Below, one piece after another: positions 60,578-64,000 of a stretch of 64,000 nt of DNA. Each line of letters opens with the position of its first letter. Position 1 is the first letter of the stretch. The DNA is from Sporocytophaga myxococcoides (GTDB lineage: Bacteria; Bacteroidota; Bacteroidia; Cytophagales; Cytophagaceae). The notes under the pieces are model-generated. The model was given only the letters and a program-made list of their open reading frames with translations. It was not told the DNA's origin and did not search any database. The DNA is taken from NCBI RefSeq assembly GCF_000775915.1, contig NZ_BBLT01000009.1, forward strand, positions 1-64,000, in the 5' to 3' direction. The position numbers were made by a program, and so were the translations under genes.

Positions 60578-61933
60578 TTATTTATCACCTGCTTCATTTT
60601 CAAATTTGACAAGAAACTCAGGTTTAATATAAACAGCAATTTGCGATAGAGGCATACTCACCCTTTTTTCGTCCCCTGATATTTCCAGATAAATCTTCTT
60701 GTCTTTATATCTATATGGATTAAAAACAAGAGTTGTATCTGAAAACTGAATCATAGCAGTATATTTAGAATCTTTTACTTTTGAGGCTTGAGGAGAATTG
60801 AATATCTCTCCTTCACCTATTTCATTATAAAAATAGAAGAGTATTTTTGGATCAACGTCCTTTTTTAGAATACTTGAGACTCGAGGTCGTAATTTATATG
60901 TAATTATGTTTGAATTTCCTCTTTCATTTGGTTTAGACTTTACATAGAGAAGATTGTTCTTTATCCATGCATAAGAGCATGCGTGAAATTTTTCGTTCTC
61001 CTGATTTACCAAAAGATAAACTTCTTCCAATTTAGGTATTGACTTGGGATTCAATAATTGGTGAAAAAGAAAATATTCCCCTAGATATAAAGTTGTGTTA
61101 GTATCATACACTATATTATCATTAATATATTTTAAATCCTTAGAATAAAGTACAAATAATTTCGTCTTGCTATGTAAGTTTGTTTTCTCTATCACTGGCT
61201 TTCCCTGAGCAAAAGAGACACGCTCAATATATGAAATACTATCTTCTCGCCCTACATCATATCCGTCTTGTATCATGCTGTGAGAGGTAACCTTTTGTAC
61301 TAATACTTTAGGATAAATATTTTTAACTAGATTAAATGAATAAGTACTCCTGATAGAATTGCTATAATTTGAAGCATGTGAAACAGGTCCTGAATAGGAA
61401 TAATGTTTTTCTATGAAATCATAAAACTTATGAATAGTATCTTGATGAATTCTATACAGTTCAACTGTTAAGTCAGCAGTCCTATTAAAACCAGAAGGCC
61501 GTTTTGCCACAATTGAAAATTCATTTTCTGAGAAAATATTTTCAAAAGAAAAGGTAAATTTTCCCTCAGGAAATCCAAATTGATGGGGGTGATCTATAAT
61601 CTGTCCAGGTGTCTTCTTTAATTGATGTTGTTCGTAATAAAATACATTTACTGCATAGATACCAGGCTCTCTAAGTTGCATAATAAATTCATCTTTGGCA
61701 TCTCCAAAAAGATTTTTCCTGAATACATCAATCTTTATCTCTTTTACATGAAAATAATTCCTAGCATCATCTTTATCTTGAGGAATCAGTTTTTGTCTGC
61801 GAAGAAAATCATTTAACTTATCGTCATCTGTGAAGCTCTTGATGGAGGTCAGTAATTGCTGTAAAGGATCGATTTGGGCAAAAGAACTTAGGGAGCTAAA
61901 TCCAATGTAAAAAAATATAATAAAAAACCTCAT
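60578..61933 (-). CDS. Uncharacterised secreted protein, 451 residues
   Basis: Signal peptide MRFFIIFFYIGFSSLSSFAQ, then a soluble, mostly beta protein (for example DEFIMQLREPGIYAVNVFYYE, GYDVGREDSISYIERVSFAQG, LYLGEYFLFHQLL). No T9SS tail, no lipobox and no catalytic motif recognised. It may be periplasmic. It precedes the barrel gene on the same strand by ~130 bases and the two could be one transcript. I do not recognise the family. Confidence 0.65.
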   Translation of the reverse strand: MRFFIIFFYIGFSSLSSFAQIDPLQQLLTSIKSFTDDDKLNDFLRRQKLIPQDKDDARNYFHVKEIKIDVFRKNLFGDAKDEFIMQLREPGIYAVNVFYYEQHQLKKTPGQIIDHPHQFGFPEGKFTFSFENIFSENEFSIVAKRPSGFNRTADLTVELYRIHQDTIHKFYDFIEKHYSYSGPVSHASNYSNSIRSTYSFNLVKNIYPKVLVQKVTSHSMIQDGYDVGREDSISYIERVSFAQGKPVIEKTNLHSKTKLFVLYSKDLKYINDNIVYDTNTTLYLGEYFLFHQLLNPKSIPKLEEVYLLVNQENEKFHACSYAWIKNNLLYVKSKPNERGNSNIITYKLRPRVSSILKKDVDPKILFYFYNEIGEGEIFNSPQASKVKDSKYTAMIQFSDTTLVFNPYRYKDKKIYLEISGDEKRVSMPLSQIAVYIKPEFLVKFENEAGDK

Positions 61934-62090
61934 ACTGTTGATCTGCTGCTGTAAATTTAAGTTTTTTTATAGTAAACCTCAAAATATTCAATAAGATGAA
62001 GTAGTGCTTATATTGCAGAAAAGACTTATACTCATTGTATTCACCTTGAGCATAAGCCTATAATAATTTAAATATAATATATCAGATCTT

Positions 62091-64000
62091 TTACATCTCA
62101 ACAGTATCTCTTTTTCCCTTTCTCCTATGCTTTCCTTTATGACAGTCAGAATCAATTTCATTATTGGTTACATTATCTATTAACCTTCCATTCTCCTGCA
62201 TAGTATAATCAACATCTGCTTTCCAGCATACACCTTTCCTGCCTTTAAAACCAAACTTTCTGTTTACTTGTCTTTTATCATTCATTACCACAGCCGGAAA
62301 TAATTTACCTTTTACCGATTCATCAAAACGGATCTTCCTTCCTTCTGGTACCAGAATGTTTACTACGACTGTCTGTCCCCGCCATTTATCTTCTTTAGAT
62401 ATCGAATAACCGTTTGCCAGATTTAAGATACTGTCTTTAACAACCACTTTATATTGTAGATTTTCAGCTCTATCAATAGCAGCATCTTCAGTGGAACCAA
62501 AGCTATAGGTTTTCACAGAAACATGATATAAGGAATCCAGGCTTTTTTCAATATTAAAGTTTACCCAGGACAATTTTAAAGTGTCCGAAGAAAGATCAAA
62601 TCCTTGTCCTTCATAATCGTTATCATATTCATCTTCATCCATCATCCAGCTGAAATTCCCTTCATAATATAATTTGGGATCTGAAACAGTCAGCGTTAAT
62701 CTATCAACATTTGGCATTATAGTAGCAACAGAGGTTTCAGCTGTCCCTTCATACTCCCTGAATTCTCTTGCCATGCTAATTCCAAATAAAACTAGAGATA
62801 CCCATCCTGCAATCCACAATATTCCGAATATCCAGCCTAAATAGGAATGACGTGATCGAATCCCCATAATACGTCTTATAAGCCAGGTTATTAAACCAAT
62901 AAGTGGTATAAGGACTAAGAAATTCAATGCCCCTAATGCAAATAATTTCTGCCAGTCATCCGTCCATAAGAAGTTATTTAGTGGCCACCATGCAAATCCA
63001 CCAATTGCAACTCCGGCAAGAGATACAACTAAACCCAAAACGATCATACTTAAAGTAAACAACAGGAATACTTTTACAAGTGTACCCAACACGTAAAACA
63101 AACCTGAGCGGTTATGCCTCATAGCCTGATTCACTTCTGAAGCAAATGTTTGTCCTCTTGTATCTGCATATTTCTTTGCTTTATCACGTAAGTCCTGCGC
63201 AGAATCTTTCACTTCTTCCCCCCATTCACGGACTCTCTCTTTCATATTTTGGGCTATCTTGTTAACATCTATCTTTTCACCACGCATTTCCATTTTCTCG
63301 TAATCTGTCTTTGCTTCAGGTAAAACAAACCACAAGATGCAATATGCCAGAATAAAAGTGCTGCCTGCAGAACCGAAAAAGAAATCCGGGAAAAATGGAA
63401 AACTCAAGCTCCAGAAAATCCCTCTGATAAGCGTTATGACAATTCCAATAATAAGCGGTGCTGCAAAAATAAGTCTGAATATTTTGGTCTCTTGTCCAAA
63501 ATAAGCTGCAAGTCCTCCAGCAACACCAGCAATCATTTTATCATCAGGGTTTCGATATAGTCTCTTTGTTGTTGGATTCTCAAGGCTTTTTGATGGTAGT
63601 ATAATCCATAGCAGAATATATATAAATGCTCCGAATCCAAACCCACTCAGAGAGACAATAACAAAAAGAATCCTTACTATTGCAGGGTCCATACCAAAGT
63701 ACTCAGCAATTCCGCTACATACCCCTCCAAGAAATTTATCACTCCTATCACGATACAAACGTTCTTTTTTCTTTACTGTTGAATCAGAAGCTTTGGTATA
63801 GGAGTGTTCTGTGTTTAGTTTCGAAAAAGGTTCATATTCATTCGCCTCTTCAGCCGCCAGGTCTTCTGGCCTTCCCATATGAATCGATATCTCCTCTATA
63901 TGAGCATCTGTGATAGCAGCAGCTCCTTTACGAATTTTGTCATTCATCAGCTCTGCAATTCTGCTTTCTATATCGTTGATTATTTCATCTACTCCTTCTT
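62091..64000 (-). CDS. PspC-domain membrane protein (5' end outside window)
   Basis: The first ATG is at 63947, but the frame stays open to the window edge and the extra codons read EGVDEIINDIESRIAEL, the usual N-terminal helical segment of Bacteroidota PspC proteins, so the gene starts outside. Then come two PspC domains (DKFLGGVCSGIAEYFGMDPAIVRILF and DKMIAGVAGGLAAYFGQETKIFRLIF), several TM helices (to ~375 of the visible part) and a C-terminal extracytoplasmic beta-rich domain (~400-600; TLTVSDPKLYYEGNF, VVVNILVPEGRKI). The tail is basic (KGKHRRKGKRD). Probably an envelope-stress protein, by analogy with the phage-shock system. No pspA nearby. Confidence 0.85.
   Translation of the reverse strand, partial: EGVDEIINDIESRIAELMNDKIRKGAAAITDAHIEEISIHMGRPEDLAAEEANEYEPFSKLNTEHSYTKASDSTVKKKERLYRDRSDKFLGGVCSGIAEYFGMDPAIVRILFVIVSLSGFGFGAFIYILLWIILPSKSLENPTTKRLYRNPDDKMIAGVAGGLAAYFGQETKIFRLIFAAPLIIGIVITLIRGIFWSLSFPFFPDFFFGSAGSTFILAYCILWFVLPEAKTDYEKMEMRGEKIDVNKIAQNMKERVREWGEEVKDSAQDLRDKAKKYADTRGQTFASEVNQAMRHNRSGLFYVLGTLVKVFLLFTLSMIVLGLVVSLAGVAIGGFAWWPLNNFLWTDDWQKLFALGALNFLVLIPLIGLITWLIRRIMGIRSRHSYLGWIFGILWIAGWVSLVLFGISMAREFREYEGTAETSVATIMPNVDRLTLTVSDPKLYYEGNFSWMMDEDEYDNDYEGQGFDLSSDTLKLSWVNFNIEKSLDSLYHVSVKTYSFGSTEDAAIDRAENLQYKVVVKDSILNLANGYSISKEDKWRGQTVVVNILVPEGRKIRFDESVKGKLFPAVVMNDKRQVNRKFGFKGRKGVCWKADVDYTMQENGRLIDNVTNNEIDSDCHKGKHRRKGKRDTVEM

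Noticed and set aside
60445-60639. N-terminal extension of the barrel protein
   Set aside because: It overlaps the neighbouring gene and buries a clear signal peptide that begins at 60444.
63947-63947. ATG at 63947 as the true start of the PspC gene
   Set aside because: The frame remains open to the window edge and continues a family-typical helical segment (ESRIAEL), so the start is outside.
1-64000. CRISPR array, tRNA/rRNA genes, transposons or prophage
   Set aside because: Looked for direct-repeat/spacer patterns, tRNA-like cloverleaf ends, transposase motifs and phage genes; none found.

Overview
The window looks like chromosomal DNA of a low-GC, gliding or saprophytic Bacteroidota bacterium, probably of the Cytophagales (Cytophaga/Sporocytophaga type). 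Evidence from the sequence: several secreted proteins end in type IX secretion (T9SS) sorting domains, and one ends in the CHU/gliding-motility C-terminal domain. There is a pectinesterase with a T9SS tail. Promoters fit the Bacteroidota TTTG/TAnnTTTG pattern, and Shine-Dalgarno sites are nearly absent. No tRNA, rRNA, CRISPR array, transposase or prophage was seen.

Layout. 1-15.7 kb: cell-surface and sensory genes. These are a 5'-truncated adhesin-like protein, a BNR-type secreted protein, a class A beta-lactamase, a very large hybrid histidine kinase carrying two kinase cores, a HAMP protein without an output domain, outer-membrane barrels and the pectinesterase. 16-22 kb: an AlkA glycosylase plus AraC/O6-methylguanine methyltransferase pair (adaptive-response type), two oxidoreductases, an AraC regulator and a DUF5996-type protein. 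22-34 kb: a 1325-residue delta-60-repeat T9SS protein, then a TetR regulator and a complete TolC/AcrA/AcrB-type efflux operon. 34-40 kb: a nitrate-assimilation island with a three-part fused nitrate reductase (molybdopterin, FAD and BFD modules) and a nitrite-reductase-like protein ending in rubredoxin. Both lie near copies of one AT-rich dyad, AAAAATAAGTA. 40-48 kb: small unknown proteins, an AlkZ-like glycosylase, a free-standing Smr module, a degenerate receiver protein, a TPR protein and gyrA. 48-59 kb: a GyrI-like protein, a SAM-I riboswitch unit, an HPP-family membrane protein, fabG-like, menA, glutathione peroxidase, argS, arginine decarboxylase, a tiny lipoprotein, and an alpha/beta hydrolase with a MetY-like pseudoenzyme. 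59-64 kb: an ECF sigma factor, two uncharacterised secreted proteins and a PspC-domain membrane protein cut by the window end.

The most interesting part is sulfur-amino-acid control. At 49.0-49.7 kb a consensus promoter drives a well-formed SAM-I aptamer. Eight bases after the aptamer begins a 43-codon ORF ending Asn4-Cys5-Leu2, a candidate cysteine-sensing leader peptide. It is followed by what looks like the N-terminal relic of an O-acetylhomoserine sulfhydrylase (MetY), a strong terminator and then an HPP transporter. At 58.4-58.7 kb, on the other strand, a second promoter drives a divergent structured leader with SAM-I-like topology, ahead of a MetY homologue whose PLP lysine is replaced by Asn and a coupled alpha/beta hydrolase. 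Two SAM-type leaders in 10 kb, neither serving an intact MetY, suggest decay or rewiring of methionine control.
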